From: Agelas oroides
Lineage: Eukaryota > Porifera > Demospongiae > Agelasida > Agelasidae
Direction: 5' to 3'
Length of the DNA stretch: 64,000 bases
NCBI GenBank assembly: GCA_949130485.1
Contig: OX422191.1
Span: 9,171,446 to 9,235,445 of the forward strand
In this document: in pieces, positions 20,887 to 36,252 of the stretch
Position numbering within the stretch: the first letter of the stretch is position 1
Layout: every line of letters starts with the position of its first letter
Notes under the pieces: generated by a model
What the model was told of the DNA's origin: nothing
What the model saw: the letters and a program-made list of their open reading frames with translations, nothing else
Database searches by the model: none
Program-made: the position numbers and the translations under genes

Positions 20887-23800
20887 GAATTTGGCGTTCT
20901 TTATTTATAGTACAATAAATGGTAGGCTGCCAACTATGGTAGATTGTGTTGTTCCTGACTTCTTTATTTGACAGGACGATTTGCACTGCCGCCGTTTCTG
21001 CCAGTGTTGTCCTTCATTGGTCCAACTTCGTCTGAAGGAACCCGAAGAAGAATTATCCGCTGGATGCCATCTAGCAGCGTGCGAATCAGAGGTGATCGCC
21101 AAGAAATATCTCCAACACTTGTACGCCAACAGCAGTTTATATACAGCTATACAGATATACGCTTATCAATGTTCTACAGATGCTTAACCAACAAACAAGC
21201 AACTATATGCATGCATGTACTCTAAATTTTGTCAGAAAAATGTGGGTCATTCCATGTCAAATCAACACAAAAAATACCTGACCCTCACGGATTTGGACGA
21301 AACTTGGTTCTTACATAGGGTCTGTTGAGATATTCACCCATAGTCAGTTTCAGCGTTGTATGTTGTATGGCTTCAGAGTTAGAGCCAGCCAAAAAGTCAA
21401 TTTTTCGCCAAATTTTGGCTTACCCCTTTGTACTTAATCAACCATAACTTTAAGCATGATCAACTTTATGACCTACAATTTGCACCACTTGTAGCTCATA
21501 AAATTCCCTTTCATTTGGTATAATTATCATGTATATCACATAAAGCTCGGGTCAAAGGTCACCACTAGTGTACTTTGACCTTTGCTCTCTCAGAAAAGGT
21601 TGTTTTGATTTGAATCAATTTTATACTAAATGTTCTTTGGGGCCTTCTCTTTAAGTGCAGTAAAATTGGTTTTGGGACTGCCATGGGATTCGGAGATACT
21701 TGACAGAATGTAATGGCAGTTAGGGGAGATGTGCAAGTAATCGACCGTATACTTACCCGATAGGGGTGCATTTTGATCAGTATGACCCTCGTAAACATGA
21801 CATGACAAGTAGACATAATTATGTGGCCAATGGATGATGACCAAGTGGTAGTTGTCATGGTTACAAGGTAATTTATTTAGTTAATCTCTAGCAAACAACT
21901 GAATGCCGTTCAACATGCAGAAGTGACAGCAAATTTTTATGTTACAGTTCACTTAGGTTCTTCCCACAATGACTACTTTACCTAGGGCAGGAAAATTTTA
22001 CCATACTAAAATTAGCTCCTTGGTACAAAGCTGCAATATTCTAAAATTAAGTTGGTAGATCAATTTATATGCTCAGTGTGTGATCATGTCATAAACCTAC
22101 ATAATGTTGTATCAAGACTGCAGTAGGAAGATCCATACTAGTGATAGAAAGTTGTTTCATAGGTAAGACACTTAACAAAATTAATTGCATGGACACTGAG
22201 TTCATCTGAGGGCAGAATGGGCAAGATGGCAACTGCATGACAGGTGCATGCACTAACTGTTAGCCTTGTACTCAGGGCATACTAACCTTTTTTGATGTGA
22301 ACAAGAGTTAAGATTTCTAGAAAAATGGTTGCTTGCCCACTATTTTTTGCTCAAGCTCTTTATTTAGAGGTGGGACTTCATTGCATACAATGAGTGCTCT
22401 TATGAGGTAAGTGCACATGTTCCCATTGCCTTCACCATCTTCTTTGATTGCATGCAGTATGCAAATAGAACACAAATGGCCTGGAAAATCTAGTCAGATG
22501 AATGGCACATCAGGCACACAGAAGATAACTAGACACATGGGAGGTGGTGCCTGATGAAGGATCTCAAGGTCCTTCCTTCTAGCATCCATCCAGGGGTTGG
22601 ACGCAAGAGCATTCACAACAAAGATAGTATCAATACTGCTTTGTTAGGAATTGATATACAAAAAATGTTATTATAGATGGGTACCACCATAAGTGTGTGT
22701 ATATCCTCTGCCCACCTGATGTTACAGCATACGTATGACCACACTTCATGTTTTGCATAGTGTGTAAGAACCTAGAAACTGAAGGCAGCAAAGGCCTAGG
22801 AAGCACTACCTATGCTCATGGAGTTGTAATAACAAATACTAAAGGAATTCACTTGTTGATGTGGTCCATTGTAGTGTGTAAATATGCTGCAGGAATATCA
22901 CTTGGTATTAGGTTTACCTCCTACCTGTAGCATTGAGCTGCATACTAGAGGGAAATCGCAATAAATTACCTTGTAGCCATGACAACTACCACTTGGTCAT
23001 CATCCATTGGCCACATAATTATGTCTACTTAATTGTCATGTCATGTTTACGAGGGTCATACTGATCAAAATGCACCCCTATCGGGTAAGTATACGGTCGA
23101 TTACTTGTACATCTCCCCTAACTGCCATTACATTCTGTCAAGTATCTCCGAATCCCATGGCAGTCCCAAAACCAATTTTACTGCACTTAAAGAGAAGGCC
23201 CCAAAGAACATTTAGTAAAAAATTGATTCAAATCAAAACAACCTTTTTTGAGAGAGCAAAGGTCAAAGTACACTAGTGGTGACCTTTGACCCGAGCTTTA
23301 TGTGATATACTTGATAATTATACCAAATGAAAGGGAATTTTATGAGCTACAAGTGGTGCAAATTGTAGGTCATAAAGTTGATCATGCTTAAAGTTATGGT
23401 TGATTAAGTACAAAGGGGTAAGCCAAAATTTGGCGAAAAATTGACTTTTTGGCTGGCTCTAACTCTGAAGCCATATAACATATAATGCTGAAACTGACTA
23501 TGGGTGAATGTCTCAACAGACACTATGTAAGAACCAAGTTTCGTCCAAATCCGTGAGGGTCAGGTATTTTTTTGTGTTGATTTGACATGGAATGACCCAC
23601 ATTTTTCTGACAAAATTTAGAGTACATGCATGCATATAGTTGCTTGTTTGTTGGTTTAGCATCTGTAGAACATTGATAAGCGTATATCTGTATAGCTGTA
23701 TATAAACTGCTGTTGGCGTACAAGTGTTGGAGATATTTCTTGGCGATCACCTCTGATTCGCACGCTGCTAGATGGCATCCAGCGGATAATTCTTCTTCGG

Positions 23801-23955
23801 GTTCCTTCAGACGAAGTTGGACCAATGAAGGACAACACTGGCAGAAACGGCGGCAGTGCAAATCGTCCTGTCAAATAAAGAAGTCAGGAACAACACAATC
23901 TACCATAGTTGGCAGCCTACCATTTATTGTACTATAAATAAAGAACGCCAAATTC
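20887..23955. mobile_element. 3.07-kb element with ~1-kb terminal inverted repeats
   Basis: Left arm 20887-21879 (GAATTTGGCGTTCTTTATTT inward) matches in reverse the right arm 22962-23955 with only scattered differences. The 1.08-kb centre has no long reading frame, so no transposase is seen and the element looks non-autonomous. Each arm contains a short frame (HCRRFCQCCPSLVQLRLKEP) that is perhaps captured coding sequence. Superfamily not assigned; arm similarity suggests recent activity or arm conversion. A METTL13 fragment abuts the right end. Confidence 0.85.
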
Positions 23956-24150
23956 ATATCCAATATGTCCATCTTGGTGAATTTCATGTCTGGCCGACTG
24001 AGCTTATTCTTGGCTGTCATTTGTCTAATGACAACATTGGAAATATTAATATTCTCAATTTTATGGAAGCCAGCATTGTACGAACGCTCAGCTTGGAGTT
24101 ACCGCAGCCTACCACCAGAATTCGGCTGGTGGGTTTAGCATACTTGTGTA
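23954..24150 (-). pseudogene. METTL13 exon-1 fragment
   Basis: About 197 bp matching METTL13 exon 1 at 19346-19546 with roughly one difference in twelve (CATATCCAATATGTCCATC at one end, TTAGCATACTTGTGTA at the other). It includes the motif I region but has small deletions near 24090. It begins exactly where the 3-kb inverted-repeat element ends. Confidence 0.85.
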
Positions 24151-24438
24151 TATGCACAGAACAGGAGACACAATCATCCACCTGACTGATTGCTAATTTC
24201 CATGCCTTGTAACCTGATCCTACACTACAAATCTGTTGTCAGTCTTCATTGTTTGGCTAATTAGCAAAAAGAGTGGAACCATATAACTGTAGAATGTCAA
24301 CTGTTGACAATCCCTTCTTGTGTGTCATTTTTATTATCCCCCCGCATATTCAGTATATATGTACAACACTAATACATAACGATGCTTCTACTGTACAACA
24401 GCTCTAGTGACGTGTAAACTAGCTAATAATTATAATGA

Positions 24439-26068
<1,630 letters not shown>

Positions 26069-26087
26069 GGTGACATACAACCTGTGT

Positions 26088-26230
26088 GTGTGAGGGAGGG
26101 AGGGAGGGAGGGAGGGAGGGAGGAAGGGAGGGAGGGAGGGAGGGAGGGAGGGAGGGAGGGAGGGAGGGAGGGAGGGAGGGAGGGAGGGAGGGAGGGAGAG
26201 TGGGAGAGAGGGAGAGAGGGAGAGAGGGAG
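26088..26230. repeat. (GGGA)n microsatellite in SKP1 intron 1
   Basis: About 30 units of AGGG, ending in GAGA variants, 10 nt upstream of the acceptor of the first coding exon. Purine-only on the plus strand. Confidence 0.95.
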
Positions 26231-26668
26231 CCCCCAAGTGTAAAATAACACAGAAGAAAACATGAAGAGAGGAGAACAGGGAAGACTTGAGTCATTATTT
26301 TTATGAAAGGAATGACATGAAGGAAGGGGAAAGGGAGAAGGCCAGGGAGACTAAAGACAGAGGGGGAGAGGGGAGAAGGCAGTGGAGAGAGAAAGAGGGA
26401 AAAGGGAGACTGTTGAATACAGAGAGAAAGGGGGGGGAGGGCAGGGAGACAGATGGGACAGAGAGGAGAGGGAGAGGAGGAGAGAGAGAAGGAAGAGGAC
26501 TCTGTTCTCGTACACAGTGCACCAGTTGAGATGCTGAACAGCTCACTCACCTAGTTTATTCAGACCAGACCAGTGCAGTGACGTGTTTCTGTTTGAAGTG
26601 AGGGCGGGAAATAAAGCAATGCTGAGTCAGCAGTAGTGAGTGAGCTCTAATTGGATCTAATTCACAGC

Positions 26669-27991
26669 TAGTCTCGTCCCCAGACACCAAATTTTTCGCG
26701 CGCGCCCTGCGGCCTTGTCGAAAAATAGGGTCTGGACACGTTCACTGGTAAAACTGGGGCGTAATCATACGAGCGTATCGGCATGTTGTCGCACCAATCA
26801 GATTGTTCAGGTAAAGTAAATTGCGTTATGCGTCATCACAAATAGCCAGCTTGCAAATTTTTTGGCGCCAAAGCAAACGCTGCCGCGCCGGTAGCTGATA
26901 ATGTAATTAACACCTACAATTACCCAATCAGTCTACACGCAGACCCCAGGGCTTCCATACATTTTATTCCACCACGCAAATCAGATTAGCAATTACAAGT
27001 AGTCAACTAAAGTTCAGCTTGTGTAAACTATTATTACGCAACAGTTCACAATACGGCTGTCATTCAGTTGCTGTTGCAAGTCCCGCGAACTTCCCGCGAA
27101 TTTCCAAGCAGATTACTGAACAATATCACGACTTTGCTCAATCATAACTGGAAAAGCACTTGGAGTTTGACTAAGTTATACGAGTATTGTGTAGTCGGAG
27201 TGGGGAAAAACGTGTCCAGAAATTTACGGAGCTCTTGGCCGTTTTGCCCCTAGTTGTGCGCCAAATCGAAAATCGATCACAGCTGAAAGCGGTCACTAGG
27301 GCACTTGCATAAGCGCTTGTATCTCGGAGAGTACGATAGCTATGGAGATTGGACATTTTGTAAGTTATAGCAAAGAGCCAGAAAGGCTGTGTAGCGATGG
27401 TTTCGCTTTCGTAGCGTGTTCTGTACCATGTCTACGTTCGAGCCTATGAAGCGATTTTTTTTGCCGATATTGTACACTTAGTATCTACCGTGTGACTTGA
27501 GCTTTTGGCTTCTAACTCGACTATGTTATAGTGCTGAATGTACTGTATATACGCTGTGAAGATCGTGTTCTAGCTCCACTTTGCCCCTAGTTGGGCGGTA
27601 AATCAAAGATGGCTCAGAATTGTACTTGTGTCTTGTGAGCGGAAGTAGTCTCTACCGCCGTATGCGGCACCCAGCAGGTACAGTGACACTATGAACTTAC
27701 ACTTGGCAGCCCCCACAACAAGCTGTGTGAGTATTATCTCGATCTAGGTTTGCTACTACGAAATATAAAGCTTGAAAGTTGGCCGTGTGTAGAGCTCATT
27801 ACGTATTCATACCAGTTTGATGACGTCACGCGATTACGCGGGTGGAATAAATTTCGGGGTCTGCGTGTAGACTGAATTTACTGACCGCCGTAAGTAAACT
27901 TGCCCCAGTTTTCGTAGTGAAAGTGTCCAGACCCTATTTTTCGACGAGTCCGCAGGGCGCGCGCGAAAAATTAGGTCTGGGGACGAGACTA
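26669..27991. mobile_element. TAGYCT-family TIR element, 1,323 bp, with 9-bp TSD
   Basis: TSD ATTCACAGC at 26660-26668 and 27992-28000. Terminal repeats (TAGTCTCGTCCCCAGAC then TTTTTCGCGCGCGCCCTGCGG) run about 90 bp on each side. No transposase frame. A second inverted-repeat unit lies inside at 26929-27874. Together with the short members this shows the family spans 32 bp to 1.3 kb. Confidence 0.9.
26929..27874. mobile_element. Inner inverted-repeat element nested in the 1.3-kb element
   Basis: Ends CAGTCTACACGCAGACCCC and its complement, followed inward by TTTATTCCACC/GGTGGAATAAA. Inside, a segment with TTTGCCCCTAGTTG occurs twice (near 27240 and 27580). Non-coding. Confidence 0.65.
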
Positions 27992-28000
27992 ATTCACAGC

Positions 28001-29404
28001 TTCCTCTAGTCTCGTCCCCAGCCATCCCCACGCCTACTTATTTTATAACCCCGTGTCGCGGTGCCCATCCGCTAAAATTTCTCCCGGGGCGCTTGGCATA
28101 AAATACCGCTGTGATAGATAGTAGAGGCATATTAAATACTAGGAAAAAGTAAAATACAGCTGGTTAATTAAAATGTACATTGTTAGCATAATACAGCAGA
28201 CTCTCTCTGTCTGTTCCAGTCTATCAGTCTTCTCATCCTTCACTCAGCGTTCACATAGCTAGCTATATAGTATTTCATGTATATGAATAATACAATTCAT
28301 AAACTTCAGCAGTTGATAATGATTAACATAGTCATGCATACTTTGTTATTTATATGCCAAGGTTGCATAACACTTGTTAGTTGCATGTGTTCACTAGCTA
28401 TAAGTTTGCAAAGCGATGTCTCAGCGACATAGCAGCTAGGTAGTTCTCCAAATGATAATGTCCCTCACTGCATACCACATACACTCATTTATAATACATA
28501 CATACACATACTTCATACACTGATGCCATACATACTTCATACACTGATGCCAATGTAGCTACATATGGGGCGCTGTCTGCAACTAAATTTTCAGCCGGGC
28601 TACTTTACAAACTACAATGCTACTTTATAAGGTATGATGCTTCTCTATAAAGTATAATACTACTCTATACAGTATAATTGAGACCATCAGCATAGCCCAT
28701 GTGTTTTTATATATAGTCACTAGGCAGTCATGTGTTCTTTAGTCACTGAATGTTTTCACACTGTGCCATACATGCACAGTAAGCTAGACATTGGCTTATT
28801 TATGGTGTTACTGTAGTACAGTGGATTCATCAGCAGCGCACACAGGCTCTCTGATTCCCTTTATATAGCTGTATTAACATTCCAACTGAGAACCAAGCAA
28901 AAAATTAGCACCATAATCTACAAACTAAAGCTCAACCCTGGCAAACAAATACTTTGTTTCACCAGAGCTTTTGTAGTAGATTCACTAGTATATATATATA
29001 TATATATAATATACATATATGTAAAAACAAAATTGTGGTTTTAACAATTTATTTCGTTACTACAATTTTGTCACTGTCCTTCCTATGCTACTTCAAAGAA
29101 TGTGGTGCTTGTAAAACATTTTGTGGGATGCTAGTCAAGTAACAGCTCCCACTTCTTCTTCTCCAGCACTCCATTCACAAAATTTGTATAGTAAGGATAG
29201 TCACGCAACTGTAGTATAACCATACTCAGCTAGTATATGACAACTTAATTTGTTTTTGTTGCAGTCAGTGCACAGAGACTCTCTGGTCTCCTTTATTACA
29301 GTGCCACAAGGCAAAGTAACTTGTCTACAAAGTAACAAAATTTTTGTCTACAAGCTAAAGTAACAAATATATATTTAGTCCATAAGAAAGGAAAGGACAG
29401 GAAA
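28001..29404. other. AT-rich intergenic stretch with repeat pieces
   Basis: Begins with a lone family end (TAGTCTCGTCCCCAG at 28013), then AT-rich sequence with a short duplicated CATACTTCATACACTGATGCC near 28508-28550, a (TA)n run near 28990, and the second MITE copy at 29021-29263. No exon recognised. Confidence 0.5.
29021..29263. mobile_element. MITE, second copy of the 11.4-kb family
   Basis: Left end GTAAAAACAAAATTGTGGTT, then TTCGTTACTACAATTTTGTC; right end has the complement of both blocks. Flanked on the left by a (TA)n run. Confidence 0.65.
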
Positions 29405-31642
29405 TCAAGTAACCATCATTTTCATTATTTCCATGAAGTCAGTTTCAGACTTGACACTAGCAGTAGTATAGCCTCCAACTATTACAAACTTTTCATCTTT
29501 GAAAGCAGCAGCAAAAGCGTTCCACCTTGGTGTTTGCATGGTGGCAATGGTGTGCCACGAATCTGTATCTGGTTTGTACACCCGTATGGAAGCCTTTGGA
29601 GCAGAATCACCATTACACCCACCAACAGCTACCAACTGACCTCGAACACTTGCAATAGCTGCAGAATATACAGGCATATCTTGACGTACTTGCCACACTT
29701 TGGAACTAGCGCCTGCCCAAAAGGTCTTCGATAGCCAACCTCCGAAGGAATAAGGTCGGGCTGATTTGAAAAGTAACGAGATTGAAGAACTAAAAACAGC
29801 TTTTGTTTTGTGACTATCTTGGTCATTACCACCCACGAGATAGAGTTGGTCATCGCAAACTGCAGCTGCCATTCGGCTTACTGGCTGTGGAAGGTCATTG
29901 GCAATATACCACTGTTCAGAATCAATGTTCATCACTTCCACATTGCTAACAGGGTTGCCCTCCCATTCCATTTGTCCTCCCGCCACCACAAGCAACTTTC
30001 CTGCACAAACCACCGCTGCTAATAGCCTCTTTGTAGGCATTGCCGGAAGTTTTTCCACCCACTTATTGTTATCTTTGTTAAATGTCAGAAGCTTGTTTGT
30101 TGCTTCCCGGGACAGCCATCCACCAACTGCTGTCAACCGACCATTCACAACAGACACTGTGGTGTATCCATGTGGGCAGTCAGGAAGAGACGCCCATGTA
30201 TCTTTGCTGACTTCGTACACGTATATCCTGTTGATACCACTTCTGAAATATGCTCTGGTTTCTTCACCAGCTACTGAGCCTCTTGACATTTTGTGTGATG
30301 CTTGTTTGTATGCTAGTAACTTGAGTTGAAACTTTTCTCCTATTACACTAGTAGCTTCTTGTGTCAGCACCATTGATTTCAACTCTTGTTTTAGCTCCTT
30401 GATTTCCTGATCCTTCGCTTCAATCATTCCTTGGAATTCTTTTTCTTTGACATGCATTTCCAAGTCTTTTTCTGCCATTTTTTCATTGGCTGAGTGCAAT
30501 TGCCTTCGTAATTCATGTACCTCTTTTTTGAAATGCTGAATGTGTTCATCTTTCTGTGCATTAGTTTTCTGCATTTTCTTCACTTGTTCTTCAGTGCTTC
30601 TGAGGTTTTCTGCCAAAAAATAAATTTGCCTTTGCAATTCTTGTTTTTCTTGTGGCTTGACTTCTTTTCGTACTTTCAAACTAATATTCCTGGTAAATTT
30701 CTTCAAGCTTGTTTCATAGGTAGTTGTTTCTTTCAGATCATCCACCATACGACAGATATCCTTTGCATAAGGACGCTTCACGTCATTGTCATTAAGGCAC
30801 TTCAGAAGCAGCGGCAACAACCCATGAGCTTTTTCTACAAGCTCAATATGGGACTTGCGACGATCGATTTCAGGTATTGGGACTTCAATTTTACCAGTGG
30901 GATATCGCGCATCTTCCACAAGCTTCTTTCCCAATGTGGGATCTGGGAACCTGCAAGTAATGATTTGGAGTGTCAGAACTCCCAATGAGAAAACATCCAG
31001 CTTTGCAGAATAAGTAGGAGGATTTCTCAGTGCTTCTGGTGGCATGTAGACACCTGTGCCAGGGCATTGAGTGAGCTGTGTGGAAGAATGATTAGCTTCA
31101 ACCAGTTTTGACATCCCGAAGTCTGTGATTTTAGCTCTGCTTCCCTCACCAATTAGCAAGATATTATTGCTAGAAAGATCACGGTGGATGATTGCATTTG
31201 AGTGCAGATACGCTATTCCTAATGCTATATCGAGGCACAGATTAACCTGAACGTGATAGGGGAGCAGTTCACTAGGAGGTTGGCGCTCCAGAAACCCAGT
31301 TAAACTCTCGTCCATTAATTCCATTAGCAGAATGGGTAGGCCGGACTCAGAATCGCGACAATAACCCAAGTACTGCACAATATTAGGGTGTCGTATGTTG
31401 CTCAAAAATTGGCATTCTTGCTCAAATTTTTGCAGGACTCTGCTTGATCCGGGATCTCTGAGTTTGAACAGCATTGTGTGCAGAATTTTTGCAGCGCACG
31501 GTAGTTGATCACATTTCGCTTTGCAAACTGCTCCGTACGATCCCGCCCCAATAACACGGTTGCGGAAAAACTCGACATTCCCGAAGTCGAATCGAGTCTC
31601 GGCTGCAGTTTGTTTGGAAGTAGCTACGCGGATAGCAGCCAT
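29405..31642 (-). CDS. Protein kinase-coiled coil-Kelch fusion, intronless
   Basis: One exon, 745 residues. Kinase domain ~25-320 with all catalytic marks: glycine loop GAGSYGAV (33-39), AAK with Lys52, Glu in FEQECQFL, HRD 153-155 in HRDLSSNN, DFG 174-176, and GVYMPPEAL in the activation segment. The HRDLSSNN form and overall pattern fit the TKL group. A heptad coil follows (~345-440, rich in E-K-Q), then Kelch repeats (~455-740; VGGWLS, VVAGGQ, LVGGNDQ, VAVGGCNGD, VIVGGY) that would form a propeller for substrate or ligand binding. No signal peptide or TM, so probably cytosolic. Kinase-Kelch fusions are known from sponge kinomes; the exact partner is unknown. Lack of introns among intron-rich neighbours suggests retroposition or intron loss. 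Possible poly(A) signal near 29286. Confidence 0.9.
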   Translation of the reverse strand: MAAIRVATSKQTAAETRFDFGNVEFFRNRVIGAGSYGAVCKAKCDQLPCAAKILHTMLFKLRDPGSSRVLQKFEQECQFLSNIRHPNIVQYLGYCRDSESGLPILLMELMDESLTGFLERQPPSELLPYHVQVNLCLDIALGIAYLHSNAIIHRDLSSNNILLIGEGSRAKITDFGMSKLVEANHSSTQLTQCPGTGVYMPPEALRNPPTYSAKLDVFSLGVLTLQIITCRFPDPTLGKKLVEDARYPTGKIEVPIPEIDRRKSHIELVEKAHGLLPLLLKCLNDNDVKRPYAKDICRMVDDLKETTTYETSLKKFTRNISLKVRKEVKPQEKQELQRQIYFLAENLRSTEEQVKKMQKTNAQKDEHIQHFKKEVHELRRQLHSANEKMAEKDLEMHVKEKEFQGMIEAKDQEIKELKQELKSMVLTQEATSVIGEKFQLKLLAYKQASHKMSRGSVAGEETRAYFRSGINRIYVYEVSKDTWASLPDCPHGYTTVSVVNGRLTAVGGWLSREATNKLLTFNKDNNKWVEKLPAMPTKRLLAAVVCAGKLLVVAGGQMEWEGNPVSNVEVMNIDSEQWYIANDLPQPVSRMAAAVCDDQLYLVGGNDQDSHKTKAVFSSSISLLFKSARPYSFGGWLSKTFWAGASSKVWQVRQDMPVYSAAIASVRGQLVAVGGCNGDSAPKASIRVYKPDTDSWHTIATMQTPRWNAFAAAFKDEKFVIVGGYTTASVKSETDFMEIMKMMVT

Positions 31643-31896
31643 TCGCGCGTAGGACTGCTTTACGTGCTAGCACGCAAGAGTGACTTCGTGTTGGTCACAA
31701 TAAAAATGCTCAGATGCGCGCGGAGGTCAAGGCAGAAGGGATTTTCCCAGGGATTTCCCTGGGAAATTTGGTGTTAGCCACACCTCATTTCCTGTCTCGT
31801 TCCCAGACTCTACGAAAACAAACCAGTACAGCTACTACTCACATCACTTGGCCCAATCACTGAGGGCTGGCTAGGGGTAAATGTGCTACTCGAGCC
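31643..31896. promoter_or_regulatory. Head-to-head promoter of kinase-Kelch and CCDC174
   Basis: 254 bp separate two divergent ATGs. It contains a lone foldback-type end (GTCTCGTTCCCAG near 31795) and a CCAAT-like box (GGCCCAATCAC, 31850-31860). Shared regulation is inference. Confidence 0.5.
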
Positions 31897-35622
<3,726 letters not shown>

Positions 35623-36252
35623 CTCCTCACTCCATGTTACCTAGGGTTACAGCACCACCATTCTCAACATTGTCATAGTACACTTGTATCAGAATTCCAT
35701 TGCTATACTCACCTTATGGTGGTCATCTGCCACAAGTTAATGAATATAGACATCAAACTACTCTGGCTCATTTGATTGGTTGCTAAGGAGCAGGAGTGTG
35801 GTAGAACACTTATGAATAATGCAATAATGGCTAGTGCAGTCTAGTCACAGATTGTTAAGTGTCTCATCAACTAATATCAGTCTGACAATGTGTGTGTGTG
35901 TGTGTGTGTGTTGCACGCGCACACACATGGGGAGGGAACCATCATTCCAGTTCAAGAGGTTTTTCTATCTGATCAATGGTCATCTTCCACAAATTAATGA
36001 ATACACTTCACTCTTCCACTGTGGGCACATTTGATTGGTTGCTAAGCAGCTGGATTACCATAAAACTATATTCATGAGTACCGATGAAATGGCTAGAAGC
36101 AATCTGTAGTAGCTGCCGGATTGCTAGGTACATGAGCTCCATAGATTATTGAAAGTGTCTCATCAACTAGTATTGTGACACAGTACATTATTCAAGGCTA
36201 TGTAAACCAGGAGTGCATGCATTACTAAGTTTGGAGTGTGCAGGTGATGAAC
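35623..36252. other. Intergenic; duplicated block
   Basis: Two related ~300-bp stretches (35700-35880 and 35960-36180) share ATCTGCCACAAGTTAATGAATA / TCTTCCACAAATTAATGAATA, TTTGATTGGTTGCTAAG and GTGTCTCATCAACTA. The second precedes the Death-NHL gene and may hold its promoter; GGAGTGTGCAGGTGATGAAC just before the ATG resembles the upstream box of paralogues A-C. Confidence 0.5.

Noticed and set aside
20473-20910. Repetitive FRSNGSI / ESFERKI proteins
   Set aside because: Several frames on both strands are open because of the TTCGAATGG minisatellite and a foldback; none has splice or homology support.
20887-23955. Virus-like element with long terminal repeats
   Set aside because: Arms are inverted, not direct, and no capsid, polymerase, integrase or envelope frame is present; treated as a non-autonomous DNA element.
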